DNA of 64,000 nucleotides from Aphodosoma sp045126975 (GCA_045126975.1 JBGVPL010000040.1:62001-126000), one strand, 5' to 3'. Shown: positions 36,001-45,385, counted from the first letter of the stretch. Numbers and translations: made by a program. Notes: generated by a model from the sequence alone, not told the origin.

Positions 36001-36375
36001 ATTAACAATTCCCCATTTATTATTGTATTTGACTAATGATAAATTGTTTAAAAATTCACCAACTTCGTCAAAAATAGGTTCTATTATTGTTTTTCCATGT
36101 AAGTCAATAAAACCCCATTTGCCTTTATATTTAACTTGGGCTAAGTCGTTTTTGAAATTTTTGACCTCATCAAATATTGGTTTTATGATAAACTTGCCTT
36201 TTGTATTTACAAAGCCATACATGCCTTTTTTGTTTTGTTCTATATTTAAGCCATTTATTTTGGCATCTTCATAGGCTTTTTCATTTTTGTAATATACATC
36301 TAATGTTTGAGCTGATGAGTATATCAAAAATGCAGATATAATCATTCCAATTGCTGAAAATATAAGTTTTTTCAT
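33028..36375 (-). CDS. WG-repeat / BspA-type LRR fusion surface protein
   Basis: 1115 residues. Signal peptide (MKKLIFSAIGMIISAFLIYSSAQ). Three WG (KWG) repeats at about 50-145 (GMYGFVNTKGKFIIKPIFDE, GKWGFIDLHGKTIIEP, NKWGIVNSNGEMVI). An undefined beta-rich region to about 430. Then more than 20 LRR_5 repeats of 23 residues with consensus SITIPNSVTSIGEEAFSGC, up to the C-terminus. Two longer units with NPNYTSINGVLYNKNITTL interrupt the run. No T9SS sorting domain is visible at the end. Surface adhesin or effector-like role inferred. Confidence 0.82.
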   Translation of the reverse strand: MKKLIFSAIGMIISAFLIYSSAQTLDVYYKNEKAYEDAKINGLNIEQNKKGMYGFVNTKGKFIIKPIFDEVKNFKNDLAQVKYKGKWGFIDLHGKTIIEPIFDEVGEFLNNLSLVKYNNKWGIVNSNGEMVINAEYTNTPQHIQYNNTSDVSQCLLFKNENKHIAVIFCTQNKDNIIIDLKEYIHQNGCYLFITQLLENEKFKYGTTYVINNKGKLSKFDTFDIIIHKHLTQAPNLIISQKDDKLSIMNINSGKTFDLPAKYTDFIIKESGIMFLGGSSQPNNFNSQYIYHAYGYYDKSKDDFVLINSLKPIVESCNNKITYIKYHKQGLSNYLILNNSTNNVIYDNVKAVTEYFINNDTIIEITLDDNIQTLIKTNGDIIIPEGHPFVIKSNSIIIPNIEIDNIYYNLDISNKVAEISHLYTEDYSKIYHTINIPSQITYSEIEYTVTSIGYEAFNSYKLFLFSITIPNSVTSIGERAFYECDRLVSITIPNSVTSIGDDAFVGCYSLPSISIPNSVTSIGKGAFGACEALTSITIPDGVTSIEDSTFIYCGKLSSITIPNSVTSIGESAFYNCSSLTSIEIPNSVTSIGEEAFSYCDNLTAINTDKDNPNYTSINGVLYNKNITTLIACPAGKTKVTIPNSVTSIGGEAFRFCSSLTSITIPNSVTSIGDEVFWGCSALSSIEIPNSVTSIGEGAFRACNALTSITIPNSVTSIEYYAFYDCDALTSIEIPNSVTSIGNYAFCDCDALTSIEIPNSVTSIGEEAFSDCDSLIAINIDNDNPNYTSINGILYNKNITTLIACPAGKTKVTIPNSVTSIGEEAFSGCSSLTSITIPNSITSIGNYVFSSCKNLTSITIPNSVTSIGNRVFSMCKNLTSITIPNSVTSIGEEAFSACSSLTSIEIPNSVTSIGKWAFSSCSSLTSITIPNSVTSIGEMAFCDCSSLTSITIPNSITSIGNYVFSRCKNLTSITIPNSVTSIGEWAFFSCSSLTSITIPNSVTSIGERAFQDCSSLTSITIHNGVTSIGDEVFWGCSALSSIEIPNSVTSIGNRVFSGCKNLTSITIPNSVTSIGNKAFEDCDNLKSIYVDKDNQHYISVDGALYTKDMKNLIYKPE
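33120..35035. repeat. 69-bp coding repeats (LRR_5 units)
   Basis: The sequence around GAAGTAACACTATTAGGAAT recurs every 69 bp across the LRR region with few changes. A larger segment is duplicated (about 33930-34090 versus 34440-34610). High similarity between units makes recombination and copy-number change likely. Confidence 0.8.
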
Positions 36376-36406
36376 AACTTTATAATTTTAAAGTTTTATT
36401 TCTTTC

Positions 36407-36892
36407 TTAATAGTTGGTTTTGCTGAAATACAATGTTCCATAAGCATTTGGCATGTATAATCGTTTATTATTAGCATCTACGTCAATGGTTATATTCAAT
36501 CCACCATCATTATAATAGAGTTGTTGAGATTTTCTATCGTATTTGAGATAAAGTAATTCTACCTCTGAGCCACCTTGAGGGTTATAGATGGTTTGTGTAG
36601 TGTTCCCGTTTTTATCTATTTCTAAAGCCCAAAATATATTCATGTTGCCATAGTTTAATGTGCCTTTCCATGTGCCAATCATCCATGAAGCAATAGAAGT
36701 GTCTTCTGTTTCTTGTTTTTGGTAACTTTGTATGTATTCTTCTTCGTATTCGTCATTATTTTCTTCTTGGTAAGAATAACTATACTCATCTTCATATTCG
36801 TATTCAGTTTCATTTAAAACTGCTAAGAAAGAAACAATTAAAGTTAGAGTTATTAAGCCTGCGAGTATTAGAAATAAATGTTTGTTTTTCAT
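36407..36892 (-). CDS. Membrane-anchored hypothetical protein with acidic Tyr/Glu linker
   Basis: 161 residues: one N-terminal membrane segment (HLFLILAGLITLTLIVSFLAVL), a strongly acidic, tyrosine-rich linker (about 28-60), then a small beta domain (IGTWKGTLNYGNMNIFWALE) resembling lipocalin-like stress-protein domains. Own TAACTTTG promoter. Directly upstream of the WG/BspA gene by 31 bp and likely in the same transcript. Confidence 0.65.
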   Translation of the reverse strand: MKNKHLFLILAGLITLTLIVSFLAVLNETEYEYEDEYSYSYQEENNDEYEEEYIQSYQKQETEDTSIASWMIGTWKGTLNYGNMNIFWALEIDKNGNTTQTIYNPQGGSEVELLYLKYDRKSQQLYYNDGGLNITIDVDANNKRLYMPNAYGTLYFSKTNY

Positions 36893-36936
36893 AAGAATAG
36901 TAATTTTTAAGTTGAATATTAGCGTAAATAAAAGAA

Positions 36937-36944
36937 CAAAGTTA
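36937..36944 (-). promoter_or_regulatory. Promoter of the 36.9-31.8 kb gene cluster
   Basis: TAACTTTG on the minus strand, 45 bp before the ATG at 36892. Confidence 0.6.
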
Positions 36945-37047
36945 AATTGAAATTTAAACAGTTACTGTTTCTATGTAATTAGGAGTAAAATTCTATAGAA
37001 ATTTGTCTGTGAAAATTTAAATTTAACTTTGTAGATTGTAATTTTAT

Positions 37048-37242
37048 TTATTGCTCATTTTCATTAGTCTCTTTATTTTTATTAGATAAACAAGCATAAA
37101 CAATTACAGCGATTATAGACCCTAAAATGCCCCAAACTATAGCCCATGTTGGATTGTAACCTTTTTTAATTGCAATATTTCTACAAATTGCAGCACAACA
37201 TGCCCATATAGCATATTTTAAAATACTTAGTACTATTTCCAT
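37048..37242 (-). CDS. Small membrane protein (64 aa, two helices)
   Basis: Two predicted membrane helices (SILKYAIWACCAAICRNIAI; WAIVWGILGSIIAVIVYACL) around a GYNP turn, with a charged C-terminal tail (SNKNKETNENEQ). Unknown function. Part of a run of small minus-strand envelope genes. Confidence 0.55.
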   Translation of the reverse strand: MEIVLSILKYAIWACCAAICRNIAIKKGYNPTWAIVWGILGSIIAVIVYACLSNKNKETNENEQ

Positions 37243-37315
37243 AGTTGTAATTTTTAAGTTAATATTAATGGTTGAAAAAAGTTTATTTACTTTTAATTAT
37301 CTAGTTTCTAAATTC

Positions 37316-37582
37316 TTATAATGCAACCCTAACATCGATACCAATATTTATCATTTGTTGCAAGTCGTTATTTTTACGTAATTTATATAATAAAAAACTA
37401 TTTAATTCGCCATTTTCAAGCACGCCGTCGTCAAGTGCTTTTGATATTTTATTTAACTGTTTTGTTGAATAATTACCTTTTAAATCATATACCTCTTGTC
37501 TTAAAAACTTATCTTTTTTAGAGTCGCAAGCAACAAAGATTAATATGCAAAGTAAGCTTAAAATTAAATTTTTGATTTTCAT
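37316..37582 (-). CDS. Small hypothetical lipoprotein (88 aa)
   Basis: Lipobox in LILSLLCILIFVACDSKKDK, so probably lipid-anchored. The remainder is helical with no recognised domain. Confidence 0.6.
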   Translation of the reverse strand: MKIKNLILSLLCILIFVACDSKKDKFLRQEVYDLKGNYSTKQLNKISKALDDGVLENGELNSFLLYKLRKNNDLQQMINIGIDVRVAL

Positions 37583-37638
37583 AATTATTTAATGATTATA
37601 ATTATTATTTTTAATTTTAGTTGTGCTTAATTTTTTTA

Positions 37639-37911
37639 TTATTGAAATGACATTTTTGCTATTTCTTCAGTTACTATTGATGCAAATTTATCAGATTCAG
37701 AATTTTTATCTTCCATGTAGTAGGTTATGATAACATTTTCCATATATTCTTTACCTTTTGTTGGATCTTTTTCGTAAAGTTTGATGCAGGTTTGAGCATC
37801 TTTAATCGGATCCATTGTAATTGTAGTGTCTAAAGTTTGTGGACTTGAAAAACAGGAATAGCAACATAGACATATTAGCAACATTCCTAATGATTTAATG
37901 ATTGTTTTCAT
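37639..37911 (-). CDS. Small hypothetical lipoprotein (90 aa)
   Basis: N-terminal hydrophobic segment with several Cys (LLICLCCYSCFSSPQ), a likely lipoprotein signal though the exact modified Cys is ambiguous. Short acidic body. First of the small envelope genes in this direction. Confidence 0.55.
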   Translation of the reverse strand: MKTIIKSLGMLLICLCCYSCFSSPQTLDTTITMDPIKDAQTCIKLYEKDPTKGKEYMENVIITYYMEDKNSESDKFASIVTEEIAKMSFQ

Positions 37912-38024
37912 AATTTTTTGTTATAAGGTTGTAGATTTTATGATAGTATATTTGTGTTTTTTGTGTAAATTAAACTATTTTAATAATACGCAAATGTATA
38001 TGTTTTTATTTGAGTGGCAAAAAG

Positions 38025-38074
38025 AAAAGCGTCAAAATAATTCTACGGATTTGTTGAATTATTTTGACGCTTTT
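38025..38074. terminator. Terminator overlapping the 3' end of the XRE gene
   Basis: 19-bp perfect arms (AAAAGCGTCAAAATAATTC and its complement, 12-nt loop). The last codons (PKASK, stop) of the XRE gene are encoded by one arm. T-rich after the hairpin on the minus strand. Confidence 0.85.
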
Positions 38075-38283
38075 GGGTCTGAATTGAGTTCTTGGGTGAG
38101 TATTTCGAAGAAGTTTCGGTTGAGGGCTTTGCTGATTCTGGTCAGTAGGCTGGTGTCGATGCTTTCGCGAGCGAAGATGTTGTAGATGTTTGTGCGGTCG
38201 CAGTTGATGGTTTTGGCTAACCATGTTACAGTGCGTCCTTGTTGTTTGAGTTCTTCTCTGATGAGTTGTCCGATGTGAGCCAT
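38059..38283 (-). CDS. XRE-type helix-turn-helix regulator (74 aa)
   Basis: A compact Cro/CI-type HTH: GRTVTWLAKTINCDRTNIYN at about 16-35, then SLLTRISKALNRNFF. Small stand-alone regulators of this type are common in Bacteroidales; targets are unknown. Its ATG follows directly after seven Ts that end the long structured leader described at 38290-38551, so expression may depend on that RNA. Confidence 0.8.
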   Translation of the reverse strand: MAHIGQLIREELKQQGRTVTWLAKTINCDRTNIYNIFARESIDTSLLTRISKALNRNFFEILTQELNSDPKASK

Positions 38284-38289
38284 AAAAAA

Positions 38290-38551
38290 ACGTGGAACTT
38301 TTAGTTACTCGTCTCCATCATTAAAGGCTCTCGCATGCCCATCCTATCAGAGACAAGCAACACAGAAGCCCACGTGGATACGTATATACCAACAAGCACT
38401 TCATATAATAGTGTATATGAAGTGTGTACGGATACATATCACGAGTCATCTATATTGCTTAGTCGTATGATAGGATTATGAATTTGCGAGATTCTTAATG
38501 ATCAAAGACTAAGGTCGTATAAACGCCTTATGTATATATATGTTTTTGTAT
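38290..38551 (-). ncRNA. Rod-shaped structured RNA upstream of the XRE gene
   Basis: The transcript predicted from the promoter at 38558 folds by eye into one long interrupted hairpin. Pairs are 38486-38509 with 38311-38334 (GCGAGA/TCTCGC and TTAATGAT/ATCATTAA blocks), 38455-38476 with 38341-38360 (ATCCTATCA/TGATAGGAT and TTGCTT/AAGCAA blocks), a middle helix around CACGTGGATACG, and an apical 11-bp perfect stem 38397-38407/38414-38424. The rod covers about 200 nt with an 11 x 11 internal loop. It ends near a U7 run just before the XRE start. The size and rod with central bubble recall 6S RNA, but I see no sequence match; it may also be a cis-acting leader. Confidence 0.55.
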
Positions 38552-38557
38552 TTTATG

Positions 38558-38565
38558 CAAAGGTA
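38558..38565 (-). promoter_or_regulatory. Strong consensus promoter for the rod RNA / XRE unit
   Basis: TACCTTTG on the minus strand with TTTG 20 bp upstream, one of the best matches in the window to the Bacteroidota TTTG-N(19-21)-TAnnTTTG promoter. Confidence 0.75.
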
Positions 38566-38589
38566 GTGAAAATAGATTAGATAACCAAA

Positions 38590-38776
38590 TTTTTTGTGAA
38601 TTTAATTGTGTATGCAATTTTAATTATTGTGTGTTCGCCCCCGTTGGGGACGTTGGGAATGGGATATGTTATTTTCCGCAGGTTCCTTCCCTTTGGTCAG
38701 TCACGCAGCGGTTAAGTATAATTAGCCCTCTTCGAGGACTTTACATATTAGTTTTAATTAGTTAAATTTGGGTAAT
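38590..38776. other. Unassigned intergenic stretch
   Basis: Contains two GC-richer islands (CGCCCCCGTTGGGGACG; GCCCTCTTCGAGGAC) in AT-rich sequence. Small hairpins are possible, but no gene or RNA family is recognised. Confidence 0.35.
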
Positions 38777-38811
38777 AAAAAGGCGTTTAACCATTGGTTA
38801 AACGCCTTTTT
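38777..38811. terminator. Terminator downstream of secDF
   Basis: AAAAAGGCGTTTAACCA paired with TGGTTAAACGCCTTTTT, 17 bp after the secDF stop on the minus strand, with flanking A/T runs. Confidence 0.87.
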
Positions 38812-38828
38812 GTATAGAGAGGTATTTA

Positions 38829-41800
38829 TTATTTTTTAGAGTTTTGTTTCTCTTGGATGTCGTATGCAATTGGAGATGCAATGAAGATAGTTGAGTAAGT
38901 ACCTACGATTACACCGAGAAGGATTGCGAATACGAAACCACGGATTGTCTCACCACCGAAGATGAACATTGCGAGCAATGGGAGGGCAGTAGAGAACGAT
39001 GTTGAGAATGTACGGCTCAATGTAGAGTTAACTGACATGTTGATCAATTCGTTGAGCGCACGTTTTGGATACAAACCTACGTTTTCACGGATACGGTCGA
39101 ATACAACCACTGTATCGTTGATAGAGTAACCGATAACGGTCAAGATAGCAGCGATGAATGATTGGTCGATTTCGAGTGAGAATGGCATGATTGTATAGAA
39201 GATTGAGTAGATACCCAAGATGAACAATACGTCGTGAACGAGACCTACAACAGCACCGATTGAGAATGCTACGTTGCGGAAACGAACGAGGATGTAGAGT
39301 GCAATAGCAATCAACGCAAAGAGGATTGACCAGATAGCTGAAGTTTTGATGTCGTCAGCCACTGTAGGACCTACTTTTTGTGAACTTTGGATACCGAGAG
39401 TTGTGCTGTCATCGAGAGTAGCTGCGCGATATACACCATTTTCAACTACATAGCGTTCAACGAACATTTGTTCTGTTACGTTTTCGCTCATCATTGGTTT
39501 GAGGTTTGTATAGAGCATATTTTCGATTTGAGCATCGATATTTTCGTCGATTGATTCGTTGCCGTAGTTAGTTGAGATACGCACTTGGTTGTTGTCACCC
39601 ATTGTGATAACGCTTGTTTGTGCGTCAACAAATACGTTGCTAAGGATTTCACGTACTTCGTCAGTATTTACTGGTTGTTCGAAACGAACGATGTAGTTAC
39701 GACCACCTGAGAAGTCGATACCTTGTTTCAATCCACGGAAACCGAGAGATACACAAGCAATAAGAAGGATTACTGCTGAGAAGATATAACCGAATTTACG
39801 TGTTTTGATAAAGTTGATATTGAGGTTTTGGAACCAGTTTTTAGTGATTGCTGTAGTGAATTCGAGTTTCATATCTTTTTCACGGTTAGCAATACGGTCG
39901 TAAACGAGACGAGACAAGAATACTGCTGTGAAGAAAGATGTGATGATACCGATAATCAATGTAGTAGCGAAACCTTTGATAGGACCTGTACCGAAGTAAA
40001 CCAAGATGATACCTGTGATGAGGGTAGTGATGTTGGCATCGGCAATAGCTGAGAATGCGTTGCTGTAACCATCAGCGATAGCTTTTTTGAGGTTTTTGCC
40101 ACCTTTGATTTCTTCGCGGATACGTTCGTAGATAAGCACGTTAGCATCGACTGCAGTACCGAGAGTAAAGATGATACCAGCGATACCAGGCAATGTCAAT
40201 ACTGCGCGGAATGATGCGAGGATACCGAACAAGAATACGATGTTGATGAGCAACATAGCATCGGCGATAAGACCAGGAACCAAACCATAGTAGAAAATCA
40301 TGTAAAGAAGAACAAGTACGAATGCGATGATGAATGACATCATACCTGATTGGATAGCTTCTTCACCGAGTGATGGACCAACAACGTCTTCTTGGATGAT
40401 GCGAGCTGGAGCTGGCATTTTACCAGATTTGAGTACGTTAGCTAAGTCTTTTGCTTCTTCTGGAGTGAAGTTACCTGAAATTTGTGAGTTACCACCTGTG
40501 ATTTCAGAGTTAACTGTAGGGAATGAATATGCGTAACCATCAAGAACGATAGCGATTTCGCGACCGATGTTTTCTTTAGTTAAGCGAGCCCAAGTTTTTG
40601 AACCTTCTGCGTTCATTTTCATGCTAACAGTAGAACCGTTAGAATATTGGTCGAAGTCAGCGCGAGCGTCGGTTACTACGCTACCTTCGAGCGGAGCGCG
40701 ACCGTCGCGGTTAGTAACTTTGATAGCGATGAGTTCGAATACTGGTTGTTGTGCTGTTGGGTCCATAGCTTTCACTGACCATACGAAACGAAGTTCGCGT
40801 GGGAATAGAGAAGCTACTTGTTTCATAGCGAGCATATCGTTAACATCTGCAGTATCAGAACCGAGAGCAAGACCTACGATAGGGCCGTTGTTTTGCATTG
40901 GTTGAAGAATGCTGAATAGTGGGTATTCGCGACGCATTTCTTCGCGGTCAGCTTCAGTTGTTTCTGTTTCGGCAGTGAGTTCTGCTGCGAGGTCAGCTAC
41001 TGAATCTGTTGTTTCTTCTGCTTTTGGTTCTTCTTGAGACGCAAAATTTTGCGTCTCTACTTCAGCGTTAGCCTCTTCTGTAGCGCGGTTCATGTCGCGA
41101 ATTACAGCGTTAGCTTGTTCGAGGTAAGGAGCAACTTCAGCATATTTATATGTTTCCCAGAATTCGAGGTTAGCAGAACCTTGGAGGAGTTTACGAACAC
41201 GTTCTGGTTCTTTTACGCCTGGAAGTTCAACGAGGATACGACCTTCAACATCAAGACGTTGGATGTTTGGTTGAACAACACCGAAACGGTCGATACGTGA
41301 ACGGAGTACGTTGAATGAGTTGTCGATAGCACTGTTAACTTCTTCTTGAAGCACTTTCACTACTTCGTCGTTAGTAGCAGAACTTGAAATACGGTCTTTG
41401 AGGTCGTATGTGCTGAAAATACCCGCAAGGCGAGCATTAGGGTCAAGTTTTTCGAATTCTTCTTGGAAGATTTTCAAGAAATTTTCGCCAGATTTAGCTT
41501 GGCGTTGGCGGCTGAGTTGGAGTGCTTGGTTGAAGTTTTCGTTTGTGTTGTAATCAGAGAGAGCGCGAAGCACGTCTGCTACAGAAACTTCGAGTTGAAC
41601 GTTCATACCGCCTTTAAGGTCAAGGCCGAGACCGATTTCTTTTTCGCGACATTCGCGCAAAGTATAGCCCAACCATACTTTTTCACCACCTACAGAGTCC
41701 ATGAAGTTGTAGTACTCTTGGTCATCTCCGTTAGCATAAGCTTTAGCTTTTTTGTCGTAATTGTTAGTTACAACAGAAAAAGAGAGATAAAAGAGACAAA

Positions 41801-41849
41801 TCAACATCAATGCTACTGCAAGTAATCTTACAAATCCTTTGTTTTGCAT
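38829..41849 (-). CDS. secDF: Fused protein translocase SecDF
   Basis: Proton-driven motor helping SecYEG export proteins. 1006 residues, a single SecD-SecF fusion as usual in Bacteroidota. The SecD half has an N-terminal helix, the periplasmic P1 domain (GLGLDLKGGMNVQLEV near 72-87) and five C-terminal helices with the DANVLIYERIREE motif. The SecF half has GIDFSGGRNYIVRF and DTVVVFDRIRENV. An acidic low-complexity insertion occupies about residues 255-305 in the periplasmic part. Part of it (near 265-272) is encoded by a perfect 22-bp palindrome. Own promoter and terminator. Confidence 0.97.
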   Translation of the reverse strand: MQNKGFVRLLAVALMLICLFYLSFSVVTNNYDKKAKAYANGDDQEYYNFMDSVGGEKVWLGYTLRECREKEIGLGLDLKGGMNVQLEVSVADVLRALSDYNTNENFNQALQLSRQRQAKSGENFLKIFQEEFEKLDPNARLAGIFSTYDLKDRISSSATNDEVVKVLQEEVNSAIDNSFNVLRSRIDRFGVVQPNIQRLDVEGRILVELPGVKEPERVRKLLQGSANLEFWETYKYAEVAPYLEQANAVIRDMNRATEEANAEVETQNFASQEEPKAEETTDSVADLAAELTAETETTEADREEMRREYPLFSILQPMQNNGPIVGLALGSDTADVNDMLAMKQVASLFPRELRFVWSVKAMDPTAQQPVFELIAIKVTNRDGRAPLEGSVVTDARADFDQYSNGSTVSMKMNAEGSKTWARLTKENIGREIAIVLDGYAYSFPTVNSEITGGNSQISGNFTPEEAKDLANVLKSGKMPAPARIIQEDVVGPSLGEEAIQSGMMSFIIAFVLVLLYMIFYYGLVPGLIADAMLLINIVFLFGILASFRAVLTLPGIAGIIFTLGTAVDANVLIYERIREEIKGGKNLKKAIADGYSNAFSAIADANITTLITGIILVYFGTGPIKGFATTLIIGIITSFFTAVFLSRLVYDRIANREKDMKLEFTTAITKNWFQNLNINFIKTRKFGYIFSAVILLIACVSLGFRGLKQGIDFSGGRNYIVRFEQPVNTDEVREILSNVFVDAQTSVITMGDNNQVRISTNYGNESIDENIDAQIENMLYTNLKPMMSENVTEQMFVERYVVENGVYRAATLDDSTTLGIQSSQKVGPTVADDIKTSAIWSILFALIAIALYILVRFRNVAFSIGAVVGLVHDVLFILGIYSIFYTIMPFSLEIDQSFIAAILTVIGYSINDTVVVFDRIRENVGLYPKRALNELINMSVNSTLSRTFSTSFSTALPLLAMFIFGGETIRGFVFAILLGVIVGTYSTIFIASPIAYDIQEKQNSKK
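41036..41057. repeat. Perfect 22-bp palindrome inside secDF
   Basis: GAGACGCAAAA followed by its exact complement TTTTGCGTCTC. Repeats of this shape (GAGACGC...GCGTCTC) normally occur between genes in many bacteria. Here it codes for ETQNFAS in a variable acidic linker. Confidence 0.8.
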
Positions 41850-41961
41850 AATGTTTTTTAATTAGTTTATGTATTTATTAATTTATTGTTTTTCAATGCT
41901 ATAAACATCAAAAACGGCGCACTAATGACATAGAGCCACTAATGCACACTAATTTGGGGTG

Positions 41962-41969
41962 CAAAATTA
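41962..41969 (-). promoter_or_regulatory. Promoter of secDF
   Basis: TAATTTTG on the minus strand, 113 bp before the ATG. Confidence 0.5.
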
Positions 41970-42043
41970 GTAAATTTTTTTCTATTATGCAAGTGTTTTT
42001 TTATTTTTATCTATAATAGTGTTTGCATACCTTAATATATAAC

Positions 42044-42071
42044 AAAGGCAACCAAAATTTTGGTTGCCTTT
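42044..42071. terminator. Terminator downstream of aspA
   Basis: Perfect palindrome AAAGGCAACCAAAA and its complement, no unpaired loop on paper, about 70 bp after the aspA stop. Confidence 0.82.
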
Positions 42072-42138
42072 TCTTATTTTAAAGTGGTAGTAGCTAACGT
42101 TTTTGCTATTAGCTACTTACCGCTTTATGTCTAATAAA

Positions 42139-43581
42139 TTAGAGTTGTTTTTTAGGTTTGATGTCCAATTTTACTGGTTCAACCATATTTTCAGGAGCAA
42201 GGATAGTGTCGAGGTCTTCTTTGCTTAGGATGTCGTGTTCGAGAACGAGGTCGTAAACACCTTTGCCAGTAGCCATTGCTTCTTTAGCGATTTTAGTTGA
42301 GTTTTTGTAACCGATGATTGGGTTCAAAGCAGTAACGATACCGATTGAGTTGCGAACTTGGTTCATGCAGTTTTCTGCGTCAGCAACGATACCGTCGATG
42401 CAGAGAGTGCGGAGTGTATTGAAACCATTGATGAGCAATTGGATAGATTCGTAGAGACTGTAAACCAATACAGGTTCCATAACGTTCAATTCCAATTGAG
42501 CATTTTCTGATGCCAACATAACAGTTGTGTCGTTACCAATTACTTTGTAGCAAAGTTGGTTCATCACTTCAGGGATAACAGGGTTAACTTTACCAGGCAT
42601 GATAGAAGAACCAGGTTGCATTTCTGGCAAGTGGAGTTCGTGGATACCGCAACGAGGACCTGAACCCATCAAGCGAAGGTCGTTACAGATTTTGATGCTT
42701 TTCAAAGCGATGCGTTTCAAGCAAGAAGAGTAAGCAACGAGAACGTCAGTAGCAGAAGTTACTTCGATGAGGTCTTCAGCCAAAGTTACATTCCAACCTG
42801 TGATTTCGCGGAGAGCTTCAGTGCAGAGTTTGCTGTAGCCAGGTTCAGAGCAGATACCTGTACCGATAGCAGTAGCACCCATGTTGATGCAAAGCAATTC
42901 TTCAGCAGCAGCTTTCAAGCATTTAACTTGCTCTTTCATACCGTTAGCGAAAGCTTGGAATGTTTGACCAAGAGTCATAGGTACACCGTCTTGCAATTGA
43001 GTGCGACCCATTTTAACTACATTTTTGAATTCAGCAGCTTTAGCCTCGAGAGAAGCGATGAATTTTTCCATAGCTTCGATGAGTTCTGGAGTTTTGAGGT
43101 AAAGGCCGAAGTGGAATGCAGTTGGGTAAGCATCGTTAGTAGATTGAGAAGCGTTGATGTGGTCGTTAGGAGAGCAGAATTGGTATTCGCCATATTGGTG
43201 ACCCATGATAGCCAAAGCGCGGTTAGCGATAACTTCGTTGGCATTCATGTTTACAGTAGTACCAGCACCGCCTTGAATCATATCAGAAGCGAACCATTCG
43301 TGGTGTTGACCAGCGTAGATTTCGTCGCAAGCTTGGCAGATGGCTTTGAATTGTTCGTCAGTCAATTTGCCTTGTTTGTGGTTAGCGATAGCTGCACCTT
43401 TTTTAGTGATAGCCATACCTTTGATGAATGTAGGGTATTCGTTCATCAAACGGCCAGAGATTTTGAAGTTTTCGAAGCCACGGAGAGATTGTACGCCGTA
43501 CATTGCTTCTACAGGGATTTCTTTTGAACCGATAAGGTCGCTTTCAGTGCGTGTTTTGCCTGAAAATTTGATAGTGTCCAT
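42139..43581 (-). CDS. aspA: Aspartate ammonia-lyase
   Basis: Converts aspartate to fumarate and ammonia. 480 residues, fumarase/aspartase superfamily. The signature loop GSSIMPGKVNP is near 325. The TGICSEPGYS and GVQSLRGFENF segments are aspartase-like rather than fumarase-like. Divergent from gdhA across 387 bp, so the two ammonia-handling enzymes share a regulatory region. In an anaerobe, aspartase also feeds fumarate respiration. Confidence 0.93.
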   Translation of the reverse strand: MDTIKFSGKTRTESDLIGSKEIPVEAMYGVQSLRGFENFKISGRLMNEYPTFIKGMAITKKGAAIANHKQGKLTDEQFKAICQACDEIYAGQHHEWFASDMIQGGAGTTVNMNANEVIANRALAIMGHQYGEYQFCSPNDHINASQSTNDAYPTAFHFGLYLKTPELIEAMEKFIASLEAKAAEFKNVVKMGRTQLQDGVPMTLGQTFQAFANGMKEQVKCLKAAAEELLCINMGATAIGTGICSEPGYSKLCTEALREITGWNVTLAEDLIEVTSATDVLVAYSSCLKRIALKSIKICNDLRLMGSGPRCGIHELHLPEMQPGSSIMPGKVNPVIPEVMNQLCYKVIGNDTTVMLASENAQLELNVMEPVLVYSLYESIQLLINGFNTLRTLCIDGIVADAENCMNQVRNSIGIVTALNPIIGYKNSTKIAKEAMATGKGVYDLVLEHDILSKEDLDTILAPENMVEPVKLDIKPKKQL

Positions 43582-43584
43582 AGG

Positions 43585-43620
43585 GATTAGTTATTAATGA
43601 TTAATGATTAGTTATTAACG
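43585..43620. repeat. Heptad-type repeat in the aspA leader
   Basis: Units GATTAGTTATTAATGATTAA and TGATTAGTTATTAACG directly upstream of the aspA ATG. Only a single arm is seen. Confidence 0.6.
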
Positions 43621-43647
43621 GATTTTGTGTACCTATATAATATTTTG

Positions 43648-43655
43648 CAAAGGTA
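43648..43655 (-). promoter_or_regulatory. Promoter of aspA
   Basis: TACCTTTG on the minus strand, 67 bp before the ATG at 43581. Confidence 0.66.
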
Positions 43656-43910
43656 GCCAAATAAATTCATACGGCCAAGAGAAAATGAATAAAATTTTTT
43701 TTGCATTAAAAAAAATAAAAATGAGAAAAAAACGGGTGCTTTTAAGTTTCAAATTGTAGCAAAAGAAAAATAAAAAGTTATCAATTTTTATCTTTTTGGG
43801 ATTTATTTGTTACAGTATGATATTTTATATATAAAATAATGTCAAAAAACTATTAAATTGTAAATTTTAATTTTTTTCTAAAAATATTTGCTCATATCAA
43901 AAAAAAGTGC

Positions 43911-43918
43911 TAATATTG
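43911..43918 (+). promoter_or_regulatory. Promoter of gdhA
   Basis: TAATATTG on the plus strand, 51 bp before the ATG. The 250 bp between this and the aspA promoter is very AT-rich with no other recognised feature. Confidence 0.5.
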
Positions 43919-43968
43919 CATCGTGAAATATGAATATAGTTTCTCACTTAATTTAATATTTAATTACT

Positions 43969-45312
<1,344 letters not shown>

Positions 45313-45351
45313 TAAACACATTGAGATTGTTTAAAACATCTTAAACTATAT

Positions 45352-45385
45352 GGGGTTGACCTTTTGGTCAACCCCTATTTTTTTT
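45352..45385 (+). terminator. Terminator of gdhA
   Basis: GGGGTTGACC-TTTT-GGTCAACCCC followed by TATTTTTTTTAT, 40 bp after the stop. Confidence 0.92.

Noticed and set aside
38590..38776. Possible rRNA or RNA-gene fragment with GC-rich patches
   Set aside because: No match to rRNA, tRNA, tmRNA, RNase P or SRP RNA signatures that I can recognise.
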